From contig NZ_JAAVNE010000049.1 in assembly GCF_012103215.1 (NCBI RefSeq), positions 1 through 39,376 on the forward strand: DNA of 39,376 bases. Direction: 5' to 3'. A program made the translations under genes and the position numbers. The notes below the pieces were generated by a model that was not told the DNA's origin, searched no databases, and saw only the letters and a list, made by a program, of their open reading frames with translations. Source of the DNA: Falsiroseomonas selenitidurans (GTDB taxonomy: Bacteria; Pseudomonadota; Alphaproteobacteria; Acetobacterales; Acetobacteraceae). Position 1 is the stretch's first letter. Every line of letters begins with the position of its first letter. Positions 8,501-16,933 of this stretch are shown one piece after another.

Positions 8501-9919
8501 TCAGTCGTTCAATGCCCGCCCATAAGCCGCGAGGACCGCCTCGTGCATCGCCTCGGAAAGCGTTGGATGCGGAAAGATGCTGGACATCAACTCCGCCTCG
8601 CTGGTCTCCAGGTTCATCGCGACGACGTAGCCCTGGATGAGTTCTGTCACCTCGGCGCCGAACAGATGGGCGCCGAGCAGCCGGCCGGTCTCGGCATCGA
8701 AGATCACCTTTACAAGCCCCTGTTCCTCGCCAAGCGCGATCGCCTTGCCATTGGCGAGGAAGGGAAACCGACCGACGCGGATGTCGCGCTTCCGCGCCAC
8801 TGCGGCTTGCTCGGTCAGGCCCACCGAAGCGATCTGCGGCAGGCTGTAGGTGCAACCGGGGATCATCAGCCGATCCATCGGCGGTGGATTGAGCCCCTTG
8901 ATCGCCTCGACGCAGAGCACGCCCTCATGCTCGGCCTTGTGCGCCAACATGGGCCCGCCGCAGACATCGCCGATGGCATAGATCCCCGCCACATTGGTGC
9001 GGTTTGCGGCATCGATGGTTGCGAGGCCGCGCTCAGTGATGACGCCTAGCGCCTCCAGCCCAAGGTTCTCCGTGTTGCCGACCACGCCGACCGCGACGAG
9101 AACACGCTCGAACGTTTGCGTCTGCGTCTTGCCCGCCGTCTCGATGGTTGCGGTGACGCTGTCGGTCCCCTTTTCGAGCTTCGTGACCTTTGCATCGGTC
9201 ATGAAGGTGATGCCCAGCTTGGCGAAGCTCTTGCGCGCGAGGGTAGCGATCTCGGCATCCTCGGCCGGCAGGATCTGTGGCAGGATCTCCACGACGGTGA
9301 CCTCGGTGCCGAGCGCGCGATAGAAGGAGGCGAATTCGATGCCGATCGCGCCGGAGCCGATGATCAGGAGCGATTTCGGCAGGCGCTCGGGCACCATTGC
9401 CTCGAAATAGGTCCAGACCAGCGCCTGGTCGGGCTCCAACCCGGGCAGCACCCGCGGCCGTGCGCCGGTGGCGATGATGATATGCGCCGCGTGGTAGTCG
9501 CCCGCACCCAGCGCATCTTTCGGTGGCGCGCTTTTGGCCGGGCCGACGGTAACGCTTCCGGGTGCGGTGACCCGCGCCTCGCCCCAGATCACCGAGACCT
9601 TGTTCTTCTTCATCAGGAAGCCGACGCCGTCGTTCAGACGCTGGGAAATCGCACGCGAGCGCGCGACCATTGCGCCCATGTCAAAGCCGGGCTTCTCCAG
9701 GGAAAGGCCAAATCCCTGCGCCCGCTGCATGGTGCGGAACACCTCGGCCGAACGCAGCAGCGCCTTGGTCGGGATGCAACCCCAGTTCAGGCAGATGCCG
9801 CCGAGATAGGCTCGCTCGACGATGGCCGTCTTGAAGCCGAGCTGGGCGGCACGGATGGCCGCCACATAGCCGCCGGGGCCGGAGCCGATGATGATGATGT
9901 CGAATTCCGTCTCAGACAT
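8501..9919 (-). CDS. lpdA: dihydrolipoyl dehydrogenase (E3)
   Basis: A 472-residue flavoprotein disulfide reductase that reoxidises the dihydrolipoyl groups of the 2-oxoacid dehydrogenase complex with NAD+. Visible features: FAD site GSGPGGYVAAIRAAQLG (12-28), redox-active Cys43/Cys48 in GGICLNWGCIPTK, NAD-binding IIGSGAIGIEFASFYRALG, second FAD motif YAIGDVCGGPMLAHKA, and a C-terminal dimer interface with HPTLSEAMHEA carrying the His-Glu pair. Length is normal for the family. It is the last gene of the MFS-pdhA-pdhB-pdhC-lpdA operon, 33 nt downstream of E2, so it serves this PDH complex. Confidence 0.96.
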   Translation of the reverse strand: MSETEFDIIIIGSGPGGYVAAIRAAQLGFKTAIVERAYLGGICLNWGCIPTKALLRSAEVFRTMQRAQGFGLSLEKPGFDMGAMVARSRAISQRLNDGVGFLMKKNKVSVIWGEARVTAPGSVTVGPAKSAPPKDALGAGDYHAAHIIIATGARPRVLPGLEPDQALVWTYFEAMVPERLPKSLLIIGSGAIGIEFASFYRALGTEVTVVEILPQILPAEDAEIATLARKSFAKLGITFMTDAKVTKLEKGTDSVTATIETAGKTQTQTFERVLVAVGVVGNTENLGLEALGVITERGLATIDAANRTNVAGIYAIGDVCGGPMLAHKAEHEGVLCVEAIKGLNPPPMDRLMIPGCTYSLPQIASVGLTEQAAVARKRDIRVGRFPFLANGKAIALGEEQGLVKVIFDAETGRLLGAHLFGAEVTELIQGYVVAMNLETSEAELMSSIFPHPTLSEAMHEAVLAAYGRALND

Positions 9920-9952
9920 TGCTCATCCCCTGCCTAGGCTGCGATGTGATGC

Positions 9953-11443
9953 TCATACCGCCATCATCACCGGGTTCTCGATCAGCGCCTTGACGGCCTC
10001 GATGAGCTCCGCGCCCAGCGCGCCATCGACGACGCGATGGTCGCAGGACAGCGTCACGGTCATCATCGTGGCGAGCACGAGCTGCCCGTCACGCCCCACG
10101 GGGCGCTGCTCGCCGACGCCGACCGCGAGGATGCTCGATTGCGGCGGGTTGATCAGCGCGGTGAATTCGCGGATGCCGCGCATGCCGAGATTGGAGACGG
10201 TGCTGACACCACCCTGGTATTCCGCGGGCTTCAGCTTGCGGGCGCGGGCGCGCGCGGCGAGCGCCTTCACCTCGTTGGACAGCGTCGAGAGCGATTTCGC
10301 ATCGGCTTCGCGGACCACCGGGGTGATGAGCCCGCCGTCGATGGCGACAGCGACGCCGATATCCGATCGCCGGAAGCGCAGCATACCCGCATCGGTCCAG
10401 ATGGCATTGGCGGCCGGCACGCGCTGCAACGCGACGGCCAGCGCCTTGATGACGAAATCATTGATCGAGAGGTCCCACAGCGGCACGCCCGCCGCGTCCA
10501 GCGGAGCGTCCCGGTTGATCCCGTGGCGGGCCGTCAGCAATGCGCCGATGTCGCAATCCACGGTGAGTTGGAAATGCGGGATGGTGACGCTGGACTGCAC
10601 CAGCCGCGCGGCGATGATCCGGCGCATGGCGTCATGCGGCACAAGGTCGTAGGAGCCCTCGGGGTAGAGCGCGCGGATGCCGTCGTCAGGCAACACGGGG
10701 GACACTGGCGCTGCCACTGCCTGCTCCTTCGTTGCCGGGGCGCCGTGCCGTGCGGCCTCCACATCGGCTGCGACGATGCGGCCATGCGGGCCGGAGCCAT
10801 GCAGGCCAGCGAGCGAGACGCCCGCCGCCTCCGCCGCGCGGCGTGCCAAGGGTGATGAATCGACATGCGCGGGCGGCGATGCCGCGCCTGGCACGACGGG
10901 CATGGCATTCGATTGCGGCGTGGGCGTGCCGGGCGCGGCGTTTTCATGCACCGATGACGCGGTGGTGTTGCCGCTAACCGGTGTCGCAGGCGCCTCGACG
11001 GCGCTCCTGGAGGCGGCCGCTGGCTTTGCTGAGGCAGGCACCTCGGCTGCCTTCGCCAGTGCGGCGGGCTTCGAGGCTTTGGGGGTCTGCGCTTCAACGC
11101 CAGTGAGGGACGCCGCGGCCGATGGCGCCGGGACCGCAGCTGGAATCGCTTTCGGATGCGTTGCGGCGGGAGCGGCCTTCGCTGGCGCGGCTTCCTCCTG
11201 AGCTGGCGCATCGGCGATATAGCCGATCACCTGGCCCACAGGCAGATCGGTGTTCAGCGCCGCCAGCGGGCCGGCCAGGAAGCCGTCATGAAACGCCTCC
11301 ACATCCATCACCGCCTTGTCGGTCTCGACCTCGGCAACGGCGTCGCCCTTCTTGACCGGGTCGCCCGCCGCCTTCGTCCATTTGACCAGCCGGCCTGTCT
11401 CCATCGTGTCGGAGAGCGTCGGCATCGTGATAGGCGTGTTCAT
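9953..11443 (-). CDS. pdhC: dihydrolipoamide acetyltransferase (E2 of pyruvate dehydrogenase)
   Basis: A 496-residue E2 core subunit that takes acetyl groups from E1 and passes them to CoA. It has one lipoyl domain with acceptor Lys43 (ETDKAVMD), a long Ala/Pro linker (about 80-225), an E1/E3-binding domain (SPLARRAAEAAGVSLAGLHG), and the catalytic acyltransferase domain ending in SCDHRVVDGALGAELI with the HRVVDG active-site motif. ATG at 11443 overlaps the pdhB stop by 4 nt (ATGA), so translational coupling is likely. The longer in-frame extension upstream lies inside pdhB and is not protein-like. The alanine-rich linker is long but normal for Gram-negative E2. Confidence 0.95.
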   Translation of the reverse strand: MNTPITMPTLSDTMETGRLVKWTKAAGDPVKKGDAVAEVETDKAVMDVEAFHDGFLAGPLAALNTDLPVGQVIGYIADAPAQEEAAPAKAAPAATHPKAIPAAVPAPSAAASLTGVEAQTPKASKPAALAKAAEVPASAKPAAASRSAVEAPATPVSGNTTASSVHENAAPGTPTPQSNAMPVVPGAASPPAHVDSSPLARRAAEAAGVSLAGLHGSGPHGRIVAADVEAARHGAPATKEQAVAAPVSPVLPDDGIRALYPEGSYDLVPHDAMRRIIAARLVQSSVTIPHFQLTVDCDIGALLTARHGINRDAPLDAAGVPLWDLSINDFVIKALAVALQRVPAANAIWTDAGMLRFRRSDIGVAVAIDGGLITPVVREADAKSLSTLSNEVKALAARARARKLKPAEYQGGVSTVSNLGMRGIREFTALINPPQSSILAVGVGEQRPVGRDGQLVLATMMTVTLSCDHRVVDGALGAELIEAVKALIENPVMMAV

Positions 11444-12450
11444 TCCGCGGCAGCCGCCACCGGGGTCTTCGCCGGCCGGCACAGCTTGCGCGCGGCGGCG
11501 ACGATATCGGCGACCTGCGGAATGCTCGCTGCCTCCAGCGTGCCATTGAACGGCGTCGACATGTCGAGTCCCGCGAGCCGCGTCGCCGGCGCATCGAGCG
11601 CGCCGAAGCAGCGCTCGCCGAGCGTCGCCGCGATCTCGGCGCCGGCACCGGCGAAGCGGCAATCCTCCTCGACGATCAGCAGGTGGTGCGTCTTCTCGAC
11701 CGACGCCGCACAGGTGTCCCAGTCGATCGGCTTGAGACTGCGCAGGTCGATGACCTCCGCCTCGATGCCGTCCTTGGCCAGTTCCTCCGCCGCCGCGGCC
11801 GACAGCAAGGCGTGGCGGGAATAGCTGATGATGGTCACGTCGCGGCCCGGGCGGCGATTTGCGGCGCGATGCATCGGCGGCGCCTCGGCCAGGATGTCGA
11901 GCGGACCCTTGCTGAAGTACAGCAGCTCATGTTCCAGCAGGATGATCGGCTCGTCGCTGGCGATCGCCTGGCGCAGCTGCCAATAGGCATCCTGCGGCGT
12001 GGACGGCACGGCGATGCGCAGCCCAGGCACATTCATAATCGTGTGCTCCAGCCGCTGCGAATGCTGCGCGCCCAATTGCTTGGCGATGCCGCCGGGCACA
12101 CGGATCACCAGCGGCATGCGAAACTGGCCGCCGGACATGAAGGGGATTTTCGCCGCCGCGTTGATGATGGAATCGAGTGCGAGGAGCATGAAGTTGACGG
12201 TCATGATCTCGACCACGGGGCGCATGCCAACCAGGGCCGCGCCCACGCCGAGGCCGGTGAAGCTGCCCTCGGAGATCGGCGTGTCGCGCACGCGCCACTC
12301 GCCGTATTTCGCCATTAGGCCCTGCGTCGCGCGATAGCTGCCGCCGACCAGGCCGACATCCTCGCCGAGGGTGAAGACCGACTCATCGGCCTCCAGCTCG
12401 GTGTCCATGGCCTTGTTGAGGGCCTGCCAGTAGAGCGTTTCCTCGGACAT
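11440..12450 (-). CDS. pdhB: pyruvate dehydrogenase E1 beta
   Basis: A 336-residue beta subunit of the thiamine-diphosphate E1 heterotetramer. Features include TLGEDVGLVGGSYRATQGL, the SEGSFTGLGVGAALVGMRPV motif, ALDSIINAAAKIPFMSGGQF, and a transketolase C-terminal domain with VIDLRSLKPIDWDT and HHLLIVEEDCRFAG. It lacks the N-terminal lipoyl domain that many alphaproteobacterial housekeeping PdhB proteins carry. This suggests the complex is a second, acquired or specialised PDH. The gene lies 9 nt after pdhA and overlaps pdhC by 4 nt. Confidence 0.94.
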   Translation of the reverse strand: MSEETLYWQALNKAMDTELEADESVFTLGEDVGLVGGSYRATQGLMAKYGEWRVRDTPISEGSFTGLGVGAALVGMRPVVEIMTVNFMLLALDSIINAAAKIPFMSGGQFRMPLVIRVPGGIAKQLGAQHSQRLEHTIMNVPGLRIAVPSTPQDAYWQLRQAIASDEPIILLEHELLYFSKGPLDILAEAPPMHRAANRRPGRDVTIISYSRHALLSAAAAEELAKDGIEAEVIDLRSLKPIDWDTCAASVEKTHHLLIVEEDCRFAGAGAEIAATLGERCFGALDAPATRLAGLDMSTPFNGTLEAASIPQVADIVAAARKLCRPAKTPVAAAAE

Positions 12451-12459
12451 CTTCGTCTC

Positions 12460-13512
12460 CTAGATCAGGACTTCGTCGCGTCGGTTGCAGGTCATGTGAG
12501 CCCAGGCCGCCGCCATCGTGGGCTCGGCGCTGTGCAGGGCGAATTGCACGGCATCCTCCACCACCGCATCGGCGGCCTTCCTCAGGCCCTCCATCTCGAC
12601 TTCAGCCAGATGGCCGGCCTCGACCATGCGGGCCGTCAACCGGGCGATGGTGTCGGCGCCCGCTTCCGCGAGTTCGGCTTGCGTGGGCAGGCGGATCGCG
12701 GCCTCGCCGATCGCCGTCGTGATCGGGTCGCGCGCCATCTGTGCCTTCACCTCGGCGACTGGGCGGTAGGAACCGGGGTCGGCCATGGAGTGGCCGCGAA
12801 AGCGATAGGTCTCGCATTCGATGAACTGCGGCCCGCCGCCACGGCGGATCAGGTCGAGGGCGCGGCGCGTCGCATCGTAGACGCGGCTCACATCCATCCC
12901 ATCGACCTTCTCGGCCGGGATGTTATAGGCGGCGGCGCGCTTGTAGACCTCGGTGACGGCAGAGTGCCGATGGATCTCGGTGCCGATGGCGTAGTGGTTG
13001 TTCTCGCACACGAAAAGCACCGGCAGACGCCACAGCGCCGCCATGTTGAGCGATTCGTGGAAGGTGCCCTGGTTCACCGCGCCATCGCCGAAGAAGCAGA
13101 TCACCGCCTCGGGCAGCCGGCGCATCGCGATCGCATAGGCAATGCCGATCGCAATCGGGTAGGATTCGCCCACGATGGCGTAGCCACCCATGAAGCGCCG
13201 CTCGGCGTCGAAGATGTGCATGGAGCCGCCCATTCCGCCGCTCACGCCATCGGCGCGACCGAACAACTCGGCCATGACCTCGCGCGCCGGTGTGCCGCGC
13301 ATCAGCGCATGGGCATGTTCGCGATAGCCGCTGACGACATAGTCCGACGGCGCCGCGGCATTGAGCACGCCCGCACCGACCGCCTCCTCACCGGGGTAGA
13401 GGTGAAGGAAGCCCACGATGTTGCCCTTGCCGTATTCCTCGGCCGCCCGCTCCTCGAACGCGCGGGAGAGCAGCATGTCGCTTAGCAGTCGGTGCAGAAC
13501 GTCGCGTTCCAT
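12460..13512 (-). CDS. pdhA: pyruvate dehydrogenase E1 alpha
   Basis: A 350-residue alpha subunit that binds thiamine diphosphate and decarboxylates pyruvate. Visible motifs: GFLHLYPGEEAVGAG, GMGGSMHIF, the thiamine-diphosphate/Mg motif GDGAVNQGTFHESLN ending in NN, and YRFRGHSMADPGSYR, which is typical of pyruvate rather than branched-chain or acetoin E1. It starts at ATG 13512, 48 nt after the MFS gene stop. That gap shows no box or obvious promoter, so transcription probably comes from the promoter at 14886-14934. Confidence 0.95.
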   Translation of the reverse strand: MERDVLHRLLSDMLLSRAFEERAAEEYGKGNIVGFLHLYPGEEAVGAGVLNAAAPSDYVVSGYREHAHALMRGTPAREVMAELFGRADGVSGGMGGSMHIFDAERRFMGGYAIVGESYPIAIGIAYAIAMRRLPEAVICFFGDGAVNQGTFHESLNMAALWRLPVLFVCENNHYAIGTEIHRHSAVTEVYKRAAAYNIPAEKVDGMDVSRVYDATRRALDLIRRGGGPQFIECETYRFRGHSMADPGSYRPVAEVKAQMARDPITTAIGEAAIRLPTQAELAEAGADTIARLTARMVEAGHLAEVEMEGLRKAADAVVEDAVQFALHSAEPTMAAAWAHMTCNRRDEVLI

Positions 13513-13560
13513 GGCAGCCGGTCCTTCTTGGCAGGTCGCGTTGATGTGCAGGGCGGGGCG

Positions 13561-14832
13561 TCAGGCGCGCCGCCCGGTTCCGGTCTCGCGCAGGAAGAAG
13601 GTGAGCACGAGGGACAGCAAAATGGCGCCGACCCAGATGCCGTTGGCCGTGCGGAAATCCGCCAGCGTCAGCGCGTTGCCGCCGGACAGGCGCATCAGCA
13701 CCAGGCCGAAGACCGGGGCGAGAAAGGCGCTGAGGCTGAACACCAGGAAATTCATCGCCCCGGTGGCGCTGCCCTTCACCTTGTCGGGGTTGGCTTCCTT
13801 GATGATCGTGTAGGGGATCATCGCGGCACCCGAGCCAATGCCGAACAGCAGGCCGCCGAGATAGGGCGGGATGATTTCGCCGAAATAGGCGATGCCGATG
13901 CCCGAGATCAGCATCAGGCCGATGCCGCCGAACAGCACCGGCTTGCGCCGCCCGATCCGGTCGGCGAGGTAGCCCAGCAGCGGCGCGCCGATCACCCAGC
14001 CGAGCGGCACCATCGACGCCCGCATCACCGCCTCGCCCGAAGGCACGCCGAGACCCTGAGGCAGGAAGGGCACGCCCCAGATCATGTCGCCGATCGTCGT
14101 CGGCATGAAAAGCAGCCCGCCGATGACGCCGCAGAGATAGGATTGCGGATTGGTCAGCACCACCTTGTAGGGCGCGAACATCGACCAGAAGCCGCCCGTC
14201 GCGGGCTCGCCCCGGCTCGGCGTCACCGCCAGCGCGACAAGCGCGAGAACCACAAGAACAGCACCGGACCAGAGCCAGAAGGATTGCCAGGGCAAGGGCC
14301 CATGCACCAGGGGGCTCACCGCGAACTGCCCCGCGAAACCGCCGAGCATGCCCGCGAGCTGCGTCACGCCCACCGCGGTGGCGAGCCATTTCGCCGAGAA
14401 GCCATGCACCGCGAGATAGACCGCCGCGGTGAAGGCGAAGGCCGAGCCTGCGCCCTGCAGCAGCCGTCCGCCCTCGGCCATGCTCATGGAGCCGAGCCCG
14501 AACAGCACGCTTCCGATGGCGGTGGCGAGGATGCCGATGAAGACCGGCATCTTGGCGCCATAGCGATCGAGCGAGGCGCCCGAGACCAGCGCGAAGGCGG
14601 CATAGGTGTAGTAGTAAAGCCCGAGCAGCGAGCCGATCCCCAGCGTCGTCAGACCGAAGGCCGTCGTGAGTTCAGGGATCATCACGCCCGGCGCGGAACG
14701 CAGCGCATACTGCAGGAAGTAGAAGACCAGGCAGAGCGCCCAGGCCACGATGAACAGCGTCTTCGGTTCGACCCTCGGCAGGACCGGCGCGATGGGCACT
14801 GCGGGCGGTAGGACCGCGATCGTCTCGGCCAT
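13561..14832 (-). CDS. MFS transporter linked to pyruvate dehydrogenase genes
   Basis: A 423-residue major facilitator with about 12 hydrophobic segments. The loop 2-3 motif appears as SLDRYGAKMPVF and its second-half repeat as LADRIGRRKPVLFGG. LQYALRSAPGVMIPEL follows TM1. The substrate cannot be read from sequence. As first gene of the PDH operon, and facing D-lactate dehydrogenase across a shared regulatory region, it is a good candidate for uptake or export of pyruvate, lactate or a related monocarboxylate (inference). The operon promoter with FixJ-like box a lies 82 nt upstream. Confidence 0.86.
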   Translation of the reverse strand: MAETIAVLPPAVPIAPVLPRVEPKTLFIVAWALCLVFYFLQYALRSAPGVMIPELTTAFGLTTLGIGSLLGLYYYTYAAFALVSGASLDRYGAKMPVFIGILATAIGSVLFGLGSMSMAEGGRLLQGAGSAFAFTAAVYLAVHGFSAKWLATAVGVTQLAGMLGGFAGQFAVSPLVHGPLPWQSFWLWSGAVLVVLALVALAVTPSRGEPATGGFWSMFAPYKVVLTNPQSYLCGVIGGLLFMPTTIGDMIWGVPFLPQGLGVPSGEAVMRASMVPLGWVIGAPLLGYLADRIGRRKPVLFGGIGLMLISGIGIAYFGEIIPPYLGGLLFGIGSGAAMIPYTIIKEANPDKVKGSATGAMNFLVFSLSAFLAPVFGLVLMRLSGGNALTLADFRTANGIWVGAILLSLVLTFFLRETGTGRRA

Positions 14833-14885
14833 TGCTTTGTCTTCCTTTGCCGCGCCGTGCCGGGGAGCCGATGACGCGCCGCAAG

Positions 14886-14934
14886 CCTTAGGCGCGGCGG
14901 AAGGGAGGTAACCAGCCTCGGAAACTACCGATGC
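14886..14934 (-). promoter_or_regulatory. FixJ-like box a and -10 element upstream of the MFS-PDH operon
   Basis: On the minus strand 14934-14915 reads GCATCGGTAGTTTCCGAGGC, one base from the consensus. A -10-like CTAAGG lies at 14891-14886, starting 24 bp after the box. It points toward the MFS gene, whose ATG is 82 nt beyond the box. Confidence 0.7.
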
Positions 14935-14989
14935 GCCCTGGCCATCGCGGCGAGGATGCCGTCAGGGCGCACGCCATTGCGGCGCCTCG

Positions 14990-15038
14990 ACCTGCGTGTT
15001 TTCCGTCCCTCTCCCCCGGCCCCGCCGGCGCAGTACGT
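14990..15038 (+). promoter_or_regulatory. weaker FixJ-like box g and -10 element upstream of ldhA
   Basis: 14990-15009 reads ACCTGCGTGTTTTCCGTCCC, which shares GTGTTTTCCG with box f but only 12 of 20 bases with the consensus. A -10-like GTACGT lies at 15033-15038, starting 24 bp after the box. It points toward ldhA, whose ATG is 91 nt beyond the box. Least certain of the seven. Confidence 0.42.
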
Positions 15039-15100
15039 TGGCAAGGATCGGACGACGCGGCAGCGCGTGGGTACCGGCATAACGCCCGGAGGATCTCGCC

Positions 15101-16087
15101 ATGGACGTCGCGCTGTTCAGCATCAAGCCCTACGATCGACCCTTCATGGACGCGGCTGCCGGGGCGCATCACCGCCTCACCTACATCGAGGCGCGTCTGG
15201 GGCCGGACACCGCCATTCTTGCGCGTGGCGCGAGTGCGGTTTGTCCCTTCGTCAGCGATACGGTTGATGCCACAACGCTCGAAGCGCTGCATGGGCTGGG
15301 GGTGCGCCTTGTGGCACTGCGCTCGGCCGGGTTCAACAACGTCGATCTCGCGGCGGCGAAGCGCCTGGGCATCACCGTCGCGCGCGTGCCCGCTTATTCG
15401 CCCGAAGCGGTGGCGGAGCACGCCGTGGCGCTCATCCTATCGCTCAATCGTGGCATCCATCGCGCCTATGCCCGGGTGCGGGAGGGCAATTTCTCGCTCG
15501 ATGGTCTGCTCGGCTTCAACATGCACGGCCGCCGTGTCGGCATCGTCGGCACCGGGCGCATCGGTGCGGCGGCGGCGCGCATCCTGCTCGGCTTCGGTTG
15601 CCAGGTGATGGCGCATGACCCGCTCGCGGACCCCGAACTGGTTGCGGCCGGTGTCGTCTACCTGCCGTTCGAGGAACTGCTGGCCGGTGCAGACATCATC
15701 ACCCTGCACTGCCCGCTGCTGCCCGCAACGCGCCACCTGATCGATGAAGCGGCAATCGCACGGATGCGGCGCGGCGTGATGCTGATCAACGCGAGCCGCG
15801 GTGCGGTGCTCGACACCCGGGCGGCGATCGACGGGTTGAAGAGCGGCGCCATCGGCCATCTCGGCCTCGACGTCTATGAGGAGGAGGGGCCGCTCTTCTT
15901 CGAGGACCTTTCGGACACGGTGATCCCCGATGATGTCTTCGAGCGCCTGCTGACCTTCCCCAACGTACTGGTCACCGGCCACCAGGGATTTTTCACGCGC
16001 GAAGCGATGGCCGCGATCGCCGAAGTGACCATGGCCAATATCTCCGCCTTCGAAGCGAAGGGCCAGGCGCTGCACGAAGTGTCGTGA
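15101..16087 (+). CDS. ldhA: fermentative D-lactate dehydrogenase
   Basis: A 328-residue NAD-dependent D-2-hydroxyacid dehydrogenase that reduces pyruvate to D-lactate and regenerates NAD+. Visible features: VPAYSPEAVAEHAVALIL, the Rossmann motif VGIVGTGRIGAAAARIL, and the catalytic triad Arg233 (NASRGAV), Glu262 (DVYEEE) and His294 (TGHQGF). These are displaced by a constant two residues from E. coli LdhA, which supports that specific assignment. GGAGG lies about 8 nt before ATG 15101. It is a single-gene unit divergent from the MFS-PDH operon, and its stop abuts the atpG stop with no spacer. Confidence 0.94.
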   Translation: MDVALFSIKPYDRPFMDAAAGAHHRLTYIEARLGPDTAILARGASAVCPFVSDTVDATTLEALHGLGVRLVALRSAGFNNVDLAAAKRLGITVARVPAYSPEAVAEHAVALILSLNRGIHRAYARVREGNFSLDGLLGFNMHGRRVGIVGTGRIGAAAARILLGFGCQVMAHDPLADPELVAAGVVYLPFEELLAGADIITLHCPLLPATRHLIDEAAIARMRRGVMLINASRGAVLDTRAAIDGLKSGAIGHLGLDVYEEEGPLFFEDLSDTVIPDDVFERLLTFPNVLVTGHQGFFTREAMAAIAEVTMANISAFEAKGQALHEVS

Positions 16088-16933
16088 CTAGCCCTGTCTT
16101 TCCCGCCCGGCCGTCTCGCCGGCCGCGAGCTCGATGATCTCGGCGGTGATCTCCTCCTGACGCACACGGCGCTGCTGACCTTGCAGCGTGCCAAGGCGCC
16201 GCTCGATCTGGCCGCGGGCGGCGGCCATCGCGGCCATGCGGGCCTCGTTCTCCGCGGCGAAGGCGTGCAGCGCCGCGCGGCAGAGCTGGGCATGGAGGAA
16301 ATCGGCGGTGAGATCACCCAGCAGCACCTGCGGCGGCAGGTAGATCAGCGGCGCAGCACCGGCGCGCGGCGGCGGCATCCCCGTCGCGTCGAAGGGCAGC
16401 AGCCGCTGGCGCTCGACATGCGTGCCGCGGCTCGCCTCCCAAAGGCTGAAGACCACCTCCACGCTGCCGATGTCGCCCCGGGCGATCCGGTCGTAGATCG
16501 CCGACGCGATGCGGTCGGCCAGCTTCGGCACACCCGACGAATGCGCCGGCATGGCAGCGTGCCAGCCCAGGGCGACACCGCGCTCCGCCGCAACCGACTC
16601 ACCACGCGTTCCCACGAGCAAGACGGTGCTGGCCGCAAGATCGGCGCCGACCGATTCAAGCACCCGCTCGGAGAAGGCGCCGGCAAAACCCTGCTCGGCG
16701 CAGAACACCACCAAAGCCCGCCCTGGCGTCGCGACGGTGGGCGCGGCGGGTGCGAGGGCCAGCGCCTCACTGATGGCCCCGGCGATCGAGGCGGCATAGC
16801 TATCGACGGCGGCAAGCTGGTCACGCGCCTGCCGCGCCCGCGCCGCGGCGATGCCGCGCATCGCATTGACCACCGCACCGAGCTGCCGGATGCCCTCGAT
16901 GCGCGCGCTGATGTCGCCCAGGCGCTCGGTCAT
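16088..16933 (-). CDS. atpG: N-ATPase gamma subunit
   Basis: A 281-residue central-stalk subunit of the second (N-type) rotary ATPase. It opens with LGDISARIEGIRQLGAVVNAMRGIAAARAR, the coiled-coil rotor helix, and ends with a helix that pairs with it (RRLGTLQGQQRRVRQEEITAEI), both expected to penetrate the alpha-beta hexamer. Sequence between them is divergent from housekeeping gamma subunits. Start ATG 16933 overlaps the atpA stop by 4 nt. Last gene of the atp operon. Confidence 0.92.
   Translation of the reverse strand: MTERLGDISARIEGIRQLGAVVNAMRGIAAARARQARDQLAAVDSYAASIAGAISEALALAPAAPTVATPGRALVVFCAEQGFAGAFSERVLESVGADLAASTVLLVGTRGESVAAERGVALGWHAAMPAHSSGVPKLADRIASAIYDRIARGDIGSVEVVFSLWEASRGTHVERQRLLPFDATGMPPPRAGAAPLIYLPPQVLLGDLTADFLHAQLCRAALHAFAAENEARMAAMAAARGQIERRLGTLQGQQRRVRQEEITAEIIELAAGETAGRERQG

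Noticed and set aside
13492..14811. Long antisense ORFs opposite MFS, atpA, the MaoC-Pta fusion and others (for example 17044-18582 and 23782-25149, plus strand)
   Set aside because: Stop-poor shadows caused by high GC; translated sequences are low in hydrophobic core pattern and match no family.
14875..14896. Small hairpin CGCGCC/GGCGCG in the MFS leader
   Set aside because: Six-base GC arms are common at this composition and it overlaps the proposed -10 element.
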